Assembly: GCA_009829735.1 (NCBI GenBank)
Contig: CM020620.1
Location: forward strand, 28,490,951 to 28,554,950
Source: Pyropia yezoensis
Lineage: Eukaryota; Rhodophyta; Bangiophyceae; Bangiales; Bangiaceae
Direction: 5' to 3'
Length of the DNA stretch: 64,000 nt
The position numbers and the translations under genes are program-made. The stretch's first letter is position 1, and every line of letters begins with the position of its first letter. Below the pieces are notes generated by a model. That model ran no database searches, was not told the DNA's origin, and worked only from the letters and a program-made list of their open reading frames with translations. Of the stretch, positions 40,783 through 51,930 are shown in pieces.

Positions 40783-43700
40783 TGTAGCACAATAGGAATC
40801 CGTCGCACGTCCACTCTCAGGGAACACTCACCAAGGGGGATCGGCACCAACGTCACCGGGAGGCCAAGGTTGCTGTCCTTGGAGCGCAAGCCACGGGACC
40901 AAGATGGGAGCCCAAATGGGAGGGGTTTGTTGTTCTACCTTGGCCGGCGGTGGATTCGCCGCCGGCCCCCACGTTATAAACCCTCGGAGACACTACTAGC
41001 TACCCTCCACCCCAAGATGCAAGTCCCTCTGGTCATACGTATTTTATAGATACCGTGACCAGTACGAACTATCAAATTGAAAGTTAAGGGTTAGAAGTAG
41101 CCCCTATATATTAGGGTTACAATACGGCCAACCATATTGCTACATATCCCCCCGTTAGATTCGGCCCGTCCTCGGGTCGAGTTGCATTCGGGTTACCGAA
41201 TGTAAGTGGGTCGCGTGACCGTTTACCAGTCGGGTGGGGCTTTGCGCCCTGTCGCGACAGACACCCCTTTTCGAGGTTGTCTGAGGGGGGTGCCCCCCTT
41301 TGTGTGGTACACACACGATCCGTTTTCCGGACCGTTAATTTCCCGATGCGGGTTCTGTTCACGACCCCCCTTTCCGAGGGGTGGTGCAAGCGGATCCGCC
41401 ACCAGGTGTCTGGTGGTAGGGGAGCCCCTCTCGTGTTACCGAGTGAATGGGGGCGGCCGCTCCCGCTTTTCGCGGGGGCGGTTTCGGGGTGAACCCCTCT
41501 TGGTTGCCCCGTACGGGGGTGTGGCCCCGGCCCGCCCAGGTGCCTGGGTGGAGCCCGTTCGTAGCCTCGTGGACCGCGGGTAGACCCGCGCGCCTGCGGC
41601 GCTTCTCGTGGCCGTTTGTGGGCATAAGCGCGGGCGCCCGCGCTTCCCTGGCTCGTCCGCGCGAGCGTTCCTCGTACCGGGTCGAGCCGGCCTCGGCTTT
41701 TCTGCAAGGGGCGCCCCTGCCACCCCGGTTGCACCATGTCGGACCCCCAGGTACCCGGGGGCGAGGACGACCTCCTGCCTGAGGAGGGGGAAGAGGTGAT
41801 GGTGGACGACGTTCCCGTCTCCGCAACCGCCGCCGAGTGCTTCCTAGCGAGCTCGTCGGAGGACGAGGACGACCGGGTGACCGTTCGTGTGGCTCCGGAA
41901 GGCGCGCCGGGCGGGTTGTCGTCCGTGTGTAGCGGCACGACGGCTCCGTCGGGTGGCGGACAACCGCGTGTAGCGGTGGGTTCTACCGCTTCTCCTCCGG
42001 CGGCCCGGATGGCTTCTGTCGCCGGTACCGGCGTGGCTCTACCTCAAGACGGTGTCGCCGGCGTGGCCGATGGTGGTGTTGGCACCCCGTCCAGTCCGGC
42101 GGGTCAAGACGGCGCGGGTGCCCGCCCGGTTGGTGTGTCCGCTGCGGCGGGTAGCGGGTCTACCCGTGCTGCCCCCGTGGTACCCACGTCGGTTCCGGGT
42201 GGCGGCGAAGCTCTGCCCGCGGTGCCGCGGACGCGTGATGGTCAAGAGTTATCTTCCCCGGTGGCAGTGGACTCCGGGAGCTACTCCGGGCGGGCGCCCG
42301 CCCTTCTTCTTCCTCCTCGGCCGCGTGCGACTCCGGCGCCGGCCCCTCTTCCGGTGGGGCATCCCCCGGCGCCCCCGATTCTTCCTGGTCCTGCCCGGGT
42401 TGGCCCGTTGGGTGGCGGCGTCGCCGTGGCGGCGGGTCAACCCGCCATGTCGATGTTCGACTTGGTGGCTCGGGTTCGAGGCATGACTGTGCAAGAGTCA
42501 ATGGAGTCCGATGGGCGGATGCGGGTGGACTTCCACCTGCCCCATCCCCGTGGAGAGTCCTCCCGGCGCGTCAAGGTGGACCCGAGTTGGGAGCGGGAGT
42601 TGGTGCGGCTGGTCAACCAGCCGAACGCGGTCCGGGTGGAACACCATTGGATCCTGAGTCAGCCGGACGACCGGCATGCGCAGCTCTGGCGCACTCGGGT
42701 GGGACGGGGTGAGGTCTACCTCGACCCCGCCTTCGGGGTATGCGATCTAATTGCCCCCGCGTTGCCGCGGGAGGTTGACTACCCGGCTAGTGCTCGGGGG
42801 ATTGCGGCGGCGGCGGAGCCGGTTTCGTTTGGGGAGACGGTGGGCAGTACCGGTCGGTATCCCGACTTTGATTATTACCCGGGGGAATCCCCGTATCTGT
42901 CGTTGACGGCCCCCTACCCGCCTATGGCGGGGTTGAAGTCGGCGTCGAGCTGGCGACGTAACCATGGTGTCATGGCGGATGCGCTCCGCACGGATATAAC
43001 GTGTGCGTTGCAGACCGGCAACGGTCGTGCGCCGGTATACACTCCCGTGCGCCCTCCTTTGTGGCAGGAGGGGTGGGAACCTGCCCCTGCTTTCCGGTTT
43101 GACACCGGCTCCTGTCTCCGATACTTCGGGAGTGTGTTGGCCTCCCGGCCGGTCCACCCGTTGCAGGGTACCTTCACCCTTGAGGTTACCCTCGGGCAGG
43201 CGTCCTCCTTCTTGCTGTCCGTCCGCCGGCAGGGGCGCCTGTTTCATCTTCCGACGGGTGTCCGTCGGCACATCGCGCAGTTGGGCGTGGACCTGATAGC
43301 TGCCAAGACCGGGTTGGCCCGGGAGTTCGAGGCTCTGCTGGCTGTTCACGATGCCGTGAACTGGGCTGGGGTGTTGGCCCTTCCCCCGTATCGGGACCGG
43401 CAGGCTGGGGCTTCCCCCTTGCCTCGTCACTCGTTGCGTATCCGGCGTACTCAGCCGGGTGAGCCTAGTTGCCATGGGTGGGCGTCCACCGAGGCCGTTC
43501 CTGACCTGGGTATTCCCATGGTTATCCATGACCCTCTTCAGGTCCTTGCCCCGTGGTTCGGTAACCCGATACCGGCGGCGGTTGGCCGTCGTCCCCGAGA
43601 GTGGGGCTCTGCGGGTGGGGAGCGTGAGGTGTCCCGTCGTCGGGCGGAGCCCCGCCGGGGATACGGTGGAGCCCCTTCGGTGGGGTCCTACCGGGCCTCA

Positions 43701-44523
43701 TATCAGGCACCACCGGCTCCGGTGGTGGCCGTGTCGGCTCCTCTGGCTCCTCTGGCTGCGCCAGTGTCCGCTCCCGCCCCTGTCATACAAGACGGGAGCC
43801 CCCGTCTCTGGTATGAGGGCGTTGACGCCCTTGTTGCCCGCGCAATGCGGGAGGGTCTCTCTGTTAGCTGGGGGGATATCCCCCCAGGTGCTGCGCTGGT
43901 TGGGTCAGCGCGTTGCTTCGGTGGCGTGCTTGACCGCCTCCAGAAAGCTCTGGAGGATGTGGAGGCTGGCCGCAGCACCCTCGTCCAGCTATGCACCGAG
44001 GTAACTCGGGCGATTGATTGTCGTGAGATTGCCAACCGGTGGAGCACGGAGGTATACGCGATTACGCGTGAGTGGCCTCCCTCAGGCAGTGGGTCTACCC
44101 ACTGAGGAGTGATATTGTTTATACGGGAGAGGGACCCGGTGGCCCTTATGGTGGCCGGGTATTAGTGAGTATCAACTCATCCCCTTTGGGGGCATTTCTT
44201 GCCTCTGTTTGCTGCCCTGGGGAGTACCCCTTCTGGCTCAGTGGTGCCTTGCCTCCCGTCCAACTTCTTCCGGTTGGTTCATGCTTGGGGAGGTCATCCT
44301 CCCTCACTTTGTGTCTTGGCTTGGGGAGGTCATCCTCCCGTGTAAGCCCCCTAGTTACTTCGATATTATTGAAGTTAGCCTTTACCTTGAAGTTAACTTA
44401 TTAAGGTTCAGGTTTTACTTAGTTACCTAAGCTTGACTCTACTTAGTTGCCTAAGCTTGGTTCGACTTAGAAACCTAAGTCTGACTTGACTTAGAAGCCT
44501 AAGTCTGCCGTAACCATGTCACA
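40783..44523 (-). repeat. 3' LTR of family I right copy, 3741 bp
   Basis: In plus-strand reading it runs from TGTAGCACAATAGG to ACCATGTCACA, the exact reverse of the ends seen at 6803 and 2991. It contains the intact 789-aa antisense frame and the inverted iteron array at 44417-44505. Confidence 0.75.
41736..44105 (+). CDS. Family I LTR-borne antisense ORF, 789 aa, function unknown
   Basis: Open throughout, from an ATG in good context (CACCATGTC, MSDPQVPGGED). It has the same layout as the 815-aa frame at 3409-5856: acidic N-terminus, variable Pro/Ala/Gly-rich linker, then a long conserved region (MTVQESMESDGRMRVDFHL onwards) with only scattered substitutions, and the same C-terminal GSGSTH end. 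The linker differs in length and sequence while the globular part is nearly invariant, a pattern expected for selected protein rather than chance openness. It converges on the pol remnant at 44584-45084. No recognised domain. Confidence 0.65.
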   Translation: MSDPQVPGGEDDLLPEEGEEVMVDDVPVSATAAECFLASSSEDEDDRVTVRVAPEGAPGGLSSVCSGTTAPSGGGQPRVAVGSTASPPAARMASVAGTGVALPQDGVAGVADGGVGTPSSPAGQDGAGARPVGVSAAAGSGSTRAAPVVPTSVPGGGEALPAVPRTRDGQELSSPVAVDSGSYSGRAPALLLPPRPRATPAPAPLPVGHPPAPPILPGPARVGPLGGGVAVAAGQPAMSMFDLVARVRGMTVQESMESDGRMRVDFHLPHPRGESSRRVKVDPSWERELVRLVNQPNAVRVEHHWILSQPDDRHAQLWRTRVGRGEVYLDPAFGVCDLIAPALPREVDYPASARGIAAAAEPVSFGETVGSTGRYPDFDYYPGESPYLSLTAPYPPMAGLKSASSWRRNHGVMADALRTDITCALQTGNGRAPVYTPVRPPLWQEGWEPAPAFRFDTGSCLRYFGSVLASRPVHPLQGTFTLEVTLGQASSFLLSVRRQGRLFHLPTGVRRHIAQLGVDLIAAKTGLAREFEALLAVHDAVNWAGVLALPPYRDRQAGASPLPRHSLRIRRTQPGEPSCHGWASTEAVPDLGIPMVIHDPLQVLAPWFGNPIPAAVGRRPREWGSAGGEREVSRRRAEPRRGYGGAPSVGSYRASYQAPPAPVVAVSAPLAPLAAPVSAPAPVIQDGSPRLWYEGVDALVARAMREGLSVSWGDIPPGAALVGSARCFGGVLDRLQKALEDVEAGRSTLVQLCTEVTRAIDCREIANRWSTEVYAITREWPPSGSGSTH

Positions 44524-44583
44524 CCCTTCTTAGTAGGTATAAGCCTCACCCCCCAACAGCCGAAGTCGGTGTCGGTTGGGTTG

Positions 44584-45084
44584 TTATAGTAGGCGTCGTC
44601 GCCTCATGTAAGGCATGAGGAGTTGGCGGGGTATATTCGCCGCCTGTTCCCAGGTGGGTGAGTCGTATCCGACCCACATAACCTTGACGTACCCGGGTCC
44701 TGGTAGGTTCGGGTCGGTGTGTCCGACCACGCTCTCTACTTGGTATGGAATCCCATCCGGTCCCACCGGGTCATCTGACCGGTGGGTTGTAAGAGCTTCA
44801 TGTAGCAACCCAGCCGGTACCGGCTGAGGCTGTTCCGGCTTCGGAGCAGGTGTGACATCATTCACACTGATGCGTTGGATCTCCGTATCGGAGTGTAAGA
44901 TAACAGAGTGGTCATCTCTGTGGAGAATCTGGTACGGTCCCTTGACCGGTTGCATGAGCTTGTTCCCCCGGAACTTCTGGTGTCTGATGTAGACCCAGTC
45001 ACCTGTCATCAGGGTAGCGTTGCGCACCCGTAGTCGGGCGTCGAAGTTCTTCTTGTATCGAAGTTTTTGTTCTGTCAAGGGCAC
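44584..45084 (-). pseudogene. pol: Family I pol C-terminal fragment, truncated by family II insertion
   Basis: Corresponds to the last 165 or so residues of the pol at 78-2930 (linker, GPYQIL module, chromodomain). It ends abruptly at 45084, where TGTGGCA of the family II LTR starts. Confidence 0.8.
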
Positions 45085-45405
45085 TGTGGCAAAAGCAACT
45101 AGCACACACGGCACCCAAGTTGGGGCGGTGTGCTAGGGCTGCCTCCCGTGTCGGAGGAACCGGAAGAAGTGCAAGTCGCACACACTCTGTCCCTGTTGTG
45201 GGGCAAACCCCCCACGGACAAACAAGAGGATGGTGTGTGGTCCAACAGTTTCTTGGTCGGGACGGGGACGCAGGGCCAAGCCCCGCTGTCCCTCCTCTTA
45301 TCCCCCCAGGGTCCCCTCAGAATCTCGCCACTCAGAATCTCCCACCCCAGCACCTGCCCACCGGGCCACACGAAAATTCAAGACGATAAATGCAGAAAAC
45401 CCTCC

Positions 45406-47373
45406 AATCCAAGTTGGATTTACTACTAAGCTAACTATCCCAAACTTAGGGAATATGGACCCAAATGCAGGGGGAGGAACGGGTCAGGCTAGTGGCCTGC
45501 CGCCCCTTGCATGGCACGTGTTGCCCCCCTACCTGGGGGTCAATACTGCCACACTCCCCTCTCCTCAGTTCCGACCGACCCGGTCGGCCCTGTGAGGGGG
45601 TGCGTAAACGCACGTCTCGGCGCTGGGGGCGCGACTTGCTGTCCCCCATCGAGTACGTAACACGGATGTGGAGGCCGTCACGTTGACCGCCCCTCTCCTC
45701 AAGCTTGCCTACTCGGCAGCTTGCTCTCCTCAGTTCACACTTCACCATCACCACCACCTCCCCTTCACCTTCCACTGGGCCGCCCCACGCTGGGGAGGCC
45801 ACCCGTATACCCACGATCCGAGTCCCCCTCAACTCGAGGCGGGTCTCGTGCTGCGATAGCCAGAGCGTCTCTCCCAAACTTGGGGAGAGCCATGGCGACT
45901 CCGGGAGTGGAGACGGACTCTCTTGACAAGCGCATGGAGGACACCTCCTACGGGGCAGCACCCGCCGGGACTTCCGGCGGGGGCTCCGCGATCGCTCCGG
46001 GGGACGGGACTCCCGCGTCACCCAGCTTTGGGTTGACGGCGGGGTCTCCCCCGGAGGCGGGACAAGTTGTCCCGCGTGAGGCCTTGGGGCGGTGGTTTTA
46101 CCCCGCTTGGCCTCTCTATGAGGAGGGGCTGACTATTCTTTGCTGTGGCCGACTTGACGCAGCGATGGGTCGGGTATGGGACCGCCTACGGGAGAAGTAT
46201 CCCCGTAGGGTCGGGTTCCCTGCCGGCTTCAGGACGGACCAGTTTGCCTTCCTGGACGATGAGGAGGTTGAGGACGTTCAGCGTGCCAAGGCCATGGTGG
46301 ACCGCGGGGGAACTATCCCGGGTCCCGGCGACTTGCCGACCTTCACGTGGGACGCTGTGGCAACTCCCCCACCGTACCTCCACGAGGCGGATCCGCACAC
46401 TCATCACTTTGATGTGCGGAAGGAGAGGGACTTCCGGCGAGGTCCCTACTTGGTGACCTCGGCTCAACTTGAGTTTCCGCAGCAGTCTGCTGCCAGTAAG
46501 GAGCAGTACTATCCGAAGAAGCCCGAGTGGTGGCCTCAAGTTGAGGTCCCCTACGGGTTCCCGGCGTTGCTGCCACGGCTGCTTGACCACTTCGGCTCCG
46601 TCATGTTGACGGCTGCCCCTGAGCACCTGGTGTGGGCCATGTTGGCCACCCAGTGGCTCCTCGAGGTCATGTCGACCTGGGTGTCCTGTGTTCAGCGTTG
46701 GGGGATACTCTGGCATCTCCCCCTCCGGCTCCTCCAAGGTTTGGAACAGCTCACCCCTCAGCTAGTTGCTGAGGGGTGCTCATCAGGACAACTCACTCTA
46801 CTGGAGGAGATGCTCCGGCTCCATAAGTTTATCGAGTGGGAGAGCATTGAGCACAAGTTGCGCCGCCCCACTCGTGGGCCCAAGGACGATGGCGCACTTC
46901 GCCAGTTCGTGTGGGTCGCTCGTGAACTTCACGACGACCGTGTGGTCCTACGAGAGGGGTTGGGCATCGGGGACTACCCGTATGCCCCGGGGGTGGATCG
47001 CCACACTGCGCCACCCGCGGACAAGCCCATAGTTATGGCCGTGCCGTCCTATGATGACCATACGACTCAACCCACTGCGGGGGCCCCAAGTCGGGGTCGC
47101 AGTTACACCCGGGTACCGCCACCTCGGCAAGCCCCTCCGCTTCCTCCTGTTCCTTTTCAACCTCACGGGAACATCCCGATCAGCGTGGCCGTGGAGTCTT
47201 CCACCCCGGTGTCCCCCAACTTGGGGGCCACCGTCCTGACGGTATACCCCAAGTTGGTGTTGCCGCCCACGCCTCTAACCTCAGAGATGATGATCACCAC
47301 GTTGGTGCGCACCATTTCCTGGTTGGCCGCGTCGACCGCAACCCTACAGAATTCCGAGACTCCTCAACTTGAG
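45406..47373. repeat. Dispersed odd-length palindromes with CAA-N-TTG core in family II LTR
   Basis: Perfect palindromes with one central unpaired base: AATCCAAGTTGGATT at 45406-45420, CTCAACTTGAG at 46463-46473, CCTCAAGTTGAGG at 46534-46546, CCCCCAACTTGGGGG at 47213-47227 and CTCAACTTGAG at 47363-47373. A near-perfect one lies at about 45869-45890. Four of the six lie inside the antisense coding frame. The same set recurs in the LTR at 54157-56940. Confidence 0.6.
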
Positions 47374-47835
47374 AAGCGCGTTCGTACAGCAGTGGCGACC
47401 GCGAGTTGCGAGTCGGTGGCGGAGTTTATGCCAGCCGAGTTGGCTCGCATTGGGGCTATTATGCCCCAGCCAGCCCCACTTGGGCGTGGAAAACGTCGCG
47501 CGAGCCGGGCATACTCGCCTCCTCGCCGTCGTCGCCGACACTCGCGGCGCTCTCCTTCCGTATCGGAAGACGAGTTGTCTTACTCCGATTCGGAGTCCTC
47601 TACCCCGTCGGAGACGGAGTCTGTCCAGCGTCTGCGTCGCAAACTTGCGCGCAAGACCAGGCAGAAGAGTGGCCACGGGCGGCGCCACTTGTGCGACCGT
47701 GAGGGGCGCGACGGTTCCGACTTGGAGCCGCCGCCCCCTCCAACAAGTGGAGACCGTTATCGGCGTGGGTCTCGCCGCTCGCCTCCACGTGAGGGCGAGG
47801 GCCGTGGAGTGGGAGAGTCTAGCATGCGTGCCTAG
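45892..47835 (+). CDS. Family II LTR-borne antisense ORF, 647 aa, Arg/Ser-rich tail
   Basis: Open frame inside the LTR, antisense to and convergent with pol; the stops are about 110 bp apart. It starts at an ATG in good context (AGCCATGGCG). Residues 1-65 are Gly/Pro/Ala-rich. About 65-400 look globular, with many Trp and Tyr (GRWFYPAWPLYEEGL, FRRGPYLVTSAQLEF, LLEEMLRLHKFIEWESIE). About 400-530 is a Pro-rich linker. About 535-647 is very basic and Arg/Ser-rich (RRASRAYSPPRRRRRHSRRSPS, then DSESSTPSETES), like SR-type nuclear proteins. No enzymatic motif found. It lies in a copy whose gag-pol is broken, yet it is intact. The role is unknown; regulation of the element or RNA binding in the nucleus are guesses. 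Confidence 0.65.
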   Translation: MATPGVETDSLDKRMEDTSYGAAPAGTSGGGSAIAPGDGTPASPSFGLTAGSPPEAGQVVPREALGRWFYPAWPLYEEGLTILCCGRLDAAMGRVWDRLREKYPRRVGFPAGFRTDQFAFLDDEEVEDVQRAKAMVDRGGTIPGPGDLPTFTWDAVATPPPYLHEADPHTHHFDVRKERDFRRGPYLVTSAQLEFPQQSAASKEQYYPKKPEWWPQVEVPYGFPALLPRLLDHFGSVMLTAAPEHLVWAMLATQWLLEVMSTWVSCVQRWGILWHLPLRLLQGLEQLTPQLVAEGCSSGQLTLLEEMLRLHKFIEWESIEHKLRRPTRGPKDDGALRQFVWVARELHDDRVVLREGLGIGDYPYAPGVDRHTAPPADKPIVMAVPSYDDHTTQPTAGAPSRGRSYTRVPPPRQAPPLPPVPFQPHGNIPISVAVESSTPVSPNLGATVLTVYPKLVLPPTPLTSEMMITTLVRTISWLAASTATLQNSETPQLEKRVRTAVATASCESVAEFMPAELARIGAIMPQPAPLGRGKRRASRAYSPPRRRRRHSRRSPSVSEDELSYSDSESSTPSETESVQRLRRKLARKTRQKSGHGRRHLCDREGRDGSDLEPPPPPTSGDRYRRGSRRSPPREGEGRGVGESSMRA

Positions 47836-47946
47836 TTGGTAGCTGCCTTTGTTGTGAGAGTGTGAGGGTTAGGGCTGTAGTTTAAAGCCACTCTGCGTAC
47901 CAATTCGACCTGAAGCACTCTCTTGGCACTGTTGCTCGGCCTTCCC

Positions 47947-50900
47947 TCACGTTGAGGGAGGGCTGTTAGGGTCTATCTCATTCCGGGCACAGGACGCCCG
48001 GACCTTTTCAGCAGGAAGGTCCTCCACATACTCCCACGTATCATCCTTGGCTTTGTAGCCAAACCAACGCACCCTCAACATGAGGCGGTCAGTGTCTTCA
48101 TCCCATCCGTGGTCGATGAACTTATCGAACACGTACTCCTGCGGGCCCTGTTTGGCCGCAGGCAGTGACGGGAGGCGCCACGCTTCCAAAGCACGCGCCC
48201 AAGCTGAGTCGCCTGCAGACGGTGGTGCAATTTTGACCACGTCCTGTCCGTTCACTGTGCGGACCCCATCGTCACTTTCGATGGTGAAGCGCCGCCCATC
48301 AGTACGAAGGACCTGGTACGGTCCCTTCGTCTGGAATATCAAGTTACCCCCAGTTGGGGTGTGCGAGTGTACCAGCACCCAGTTACCCTGCTCGGGGACA
48401 TGTTTAGCATTGCGCACCTTTTTGTCAAAGGTACGCTTGTAGCGCTTTTGTGCTTTGTCCATCTCAGCCCTGACTTTAGGGATGAGGTTTTCAAGCCTAG
48501 CGGCGAACTCCGCCTTAAACTCAGTAGGAGTAGGCGTACTGCCACCATCCTCCCTAGTTGGGAGCGACCGCCGCACGTCAATAGACCGCACGCGACGGGG
48601 GGTCACAAAAGCGAGGGGTACTTCCCCTGTAGATGAGTGAACCTGCGAATTGTAGGCAGTCGTAAGAATAGAAATGTATTGGTCCCACGTCTTCACGTGC
48701 TCACTCACATAGTGGCGCAGCTGCCTAACAATAGTTTTGTTGAAGCGCTCCACCTGCCAATTAGTTTGTGGGCGGTAGGGGGTGGCATAGTTTGCCTTAA
48801 CCCCCAACATATCCAGCACTCCCTGAAGCAGTACAGACGCAAATTGCGGTCCATTGTCCGATAGTGTACTATCTGGGATGCCATACGCGGCAACCCAGTG
48901 ATCTAGGAAGGCTGACACGACCGACATGGCCGTGATCTCTGCCAGTGGAATCGCTCGCGTAAGCTTCGTGAAGCGGTCACAGATGACCAGGAGGTACTGG
49001 TTGCCCTCCTCGGTCACGGGCAGTGGCCCAAGGATGTCCATCGCCAACGCGGCGAAAGGCTCCTTGGCCGGGAACAATAGCATAGCCGTAGTAGGCCGCC
49101 GTTCCATCAGACGATTCTGTGCACAACTTGTGCAGGCAGCCACCCAACTGTAGATGTCCACCACCATGGACGGCCAGTAGTACCTGGTCCTCAGGGTCTG
49201 GTACAGTTTACTAGACCCCAGGTGTCCACCCGTGGGAGCGTTGTGCTCCCTCTCAAGGATACTGTCCTTGAGGGATGCGGGGACGACAAGTTGTTCGGTC
49301 CCCTGGAATACCCCCCTCCTCATGAGGAGGCCATCGTCTCCCAGAAAGAAACGCGTCTCTACCACTGTATCCAGTATATCCCTCTGCGACTTGCAGAAGG
49401 GATCCTCGGCTTGGGCCTTCACCACCTCGTCCAGGGACAGGGGCAAGTACTTCTTGTTCCCTGGCGCCTCGGGGTTCAACGCCTGACCCGAGCGCGTGAC
49501 TACCCCTACGATGGGGATGTCCTCATCGACTGGGTTAGTGTCCAGCCCCTCCGAAGGTACCCGAGAAAGGCCGCAAGCAAGGGCATGTTGCCTGCCAGGT
49601 CGGTATTCAATGTCAAACTTGAAGGGTGCCAGTCGCACCCTCCACCGGTTGAGACGAGTGTTCGTACAGTCCGTCTTAAAGATGAACTGCAACGCGCGGT
49701 GGTCACAGCGGATGAGGAACTTCTCACCCTCCAGGTAGTGACGAAGTGACGTCATCGCCCACACCACTGCGAGTCCTTCCAACTCGGTGACTCCGTAGTT
49801 CTTCTCGGCCGAGTTCAGCCCCTTACTAAAGTATCCCACCGGCAAGTACTCCTTGTCCGGCTGCTGCTGAAGCAACACACAACCAAGTTGGTCGTAGCTA
49901 GCGTCCACATCCAGGATGTAGTGGCCTCCCAACCTGGGAATAGCCAAGATGGGGGGCTTCAGCAGAAGGTCCCGAAGAGTCTCAAAGGCTTCCGGCTCCA
50001 TCCGACTTGGGGGAGGCAGGTTCTTCGGTAGCGTTGAGCTCACTAGCTCATTCAACGGCTTCGCCACCTTGGCGAAGCCCTTGGTGAAACGTCGGTACAC
50101 GTTACACATCCCGAGGAAGCTCCTCATCTGGGTCTGGGTCCGGGGGTACTGAGCCTTACGAATGGCCCTCAAGTTCTTCTCGTTAACACTGAGACGCCCC
50201 GGATGGACAACATGTCCCAAGTACTCCACCTCTTGAGTAAAGAGGTGGCACTTACTCGCCTTCAGTGACACACCGGCGTCAGCAAGTAGCTTGAACACCT
50301 GGCCAAGATGGCCAATGTGTTCCTCCGGACTTCGGGAGAACACAATGATATCGTCTAGGTACACGAGACAGATCTGCCACCGTACTCCGGCCAGAATCAT
50401 TTCCATAGCGCGCTGGAAAGTTGCCGGCGCGTTACACAGACCAAACGGTAGACGCTTGCACTGGTAGGTACCACAGTGACAGGTAAAGGTAGTTTTATGC
50501 CTGTCCTCCGGGGCAATGGGAATTTGCCAGTACCCCGCGTTACAGTCCAGGGTAGAGAACATGTTTGCCTCCCCCAGAGAGTCCAGACAGTCATCCATCC
50601 TAGTAGGGGATAACTGTCCTTCACCGTGCTCTCGTTGAGCTTACGGTAGTCGATACAAAACCGGGGGGTCCCATCAACTTTGGGGACGATAACCACCGGA
50701 CTCGCCCACTCGGCGTTGCTGGCCTCCATCACATCGAGGGCCTCCATGCGAGCAACTTGCTCCTTGACGAGGGCCCTTGAACGAGGTCCTCCCCTATACG
50801 GTTGTTGGCGTATAGGGGGTGCACCGGGCTTCAACTCGATCCGGTGTTGGGTGGCTCTCATGAGTCCCAATTGACCATCCCACAACTTGTGATATTGGTC

Positions 50901-51930
50901 CAAGAGGCGTTCAACTTGAACCCTCAACCTGGGGGGGACACCCTCCATGTTCACATGGGGTCGAGGAGAGGCGGCCGACTTGGCTTGATGCTTCTCCTTT
51001 CCGGACTTCGGGTCGCTACTTGCGCCCGCGTTGAGGGTGACCGCTACTACCGGTCCCTCGTGTTGGTCGATATAGCCGAACTTGGCTCCCGACTTGAAGT
51101 ACTTGGGCGTCGGGCTCAGGTTCAGCACCTGGATCCTCCACGGGACTTCGGCTTTGGAGTCCATCGTGCCAAGGGCAACATGCTTTTGGTGCTTGCGAGC
51201 AAGACGGGGGTTAGGGTGCACCAACCCGTTCCCCGTAAAATCAGTTACAACATCAACGTGCGCCACCGAGTTGGGGGGCAACGTGACTTTACGGGCTAGA
51301 CGCAGGGTAGCAGTAAACCCTTCCCTCACAGAGCAAACAGGCTTCGACTGTGAGACTGTCACAGGAGCCACAGACTTTCCCTTACCAAGGATGGGATAGT
51401 CTCCCCATTCATCAACTTGACCCAGTACTGAGGGCCACAAATCAAAGGCACTTGTGTAACAACATAAGGGGTACCCAGAAGCAGGGTTACCGATATATTC
51501 TCAACTATGCCATAGGTCACGTCGACCTCATGGGTCCCCAACCTAGTTGGTAGGGTCACGGCACCAACGAAGGGAAGTACCCCACCATTGATGTCAATCA
51601 TATGGTCAGCTTTGGACCTCCAGCGTTGGAGCTTCACCTCGTTTGGTAATAGCGACTTCCGTATCAAGGAGGCTCCTGACCCGGTATCAAGTACGATACG
51701 GGTACAGCATGCACGCCGGGGCAAGTTGCACCCGTCCAGCCACCTGGAAGTTCTCACCCGTCAGCACCGCGATGACCCGACGTGGGGTTACGTTCTTGGG
51801 CAGTCCTGCCCGAGGTGGGCGGACTCCCTTAGGTCGCCGCAGTATCCGGCACGGTTGGTTCGTCCTCCGGGCCCACTTGGCCGAGGCTGCCGTTGTGAGC
51901 TTCGGACGACCAGCCCCAACGGTCATTCGT
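47947..51930 (-). pseudogene. pol: Family II pol, copy II-1 (broken)
   Basis: Protease, RT, RNase H, integrase, GPY/F module and chromodomain in the same order as the intact pol at 56959-60942, nearly identical in sequence. A few breaks interrupt it in the protease-RT part. The segment from RT to chromodomain (47947-50598) is a single open frame. Confidence 0.8.

Larger units (their letters stand above)
40783..45084 (-). mobile_element. Ty3/gypsy family I, right copy (I-R), interrupted by family II
   Basis: Minus-orientation family I element inserted into II-0. The complete 3' LTR (40783-44523) and the last 0.56 kb of the internal region are present. At 45085 it is cut by the left end of the next family II element. 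The remainder would lie to the right of the window. Confidence 0.8.
45085..47928 (-). repeat. 3' LTR of family II copy II-1, 2844 bp
   Basis: In plus-strand reading it starts TGTGGCAAAAGC and ends TCTCTTGGCA. It contains the complete 647-aa antisense frame and an array of odd-length palindromes centred on CAA-N-TTG (listed separately). Confidence 0.75.

Noticed and set aside
41359-43529. Open frames opposite the 789-aa antisense ORF
   Set aside because: Shadow frames from mirrored codon bias. They are not conserved in the other family I copy to the degree of the chosen frame.
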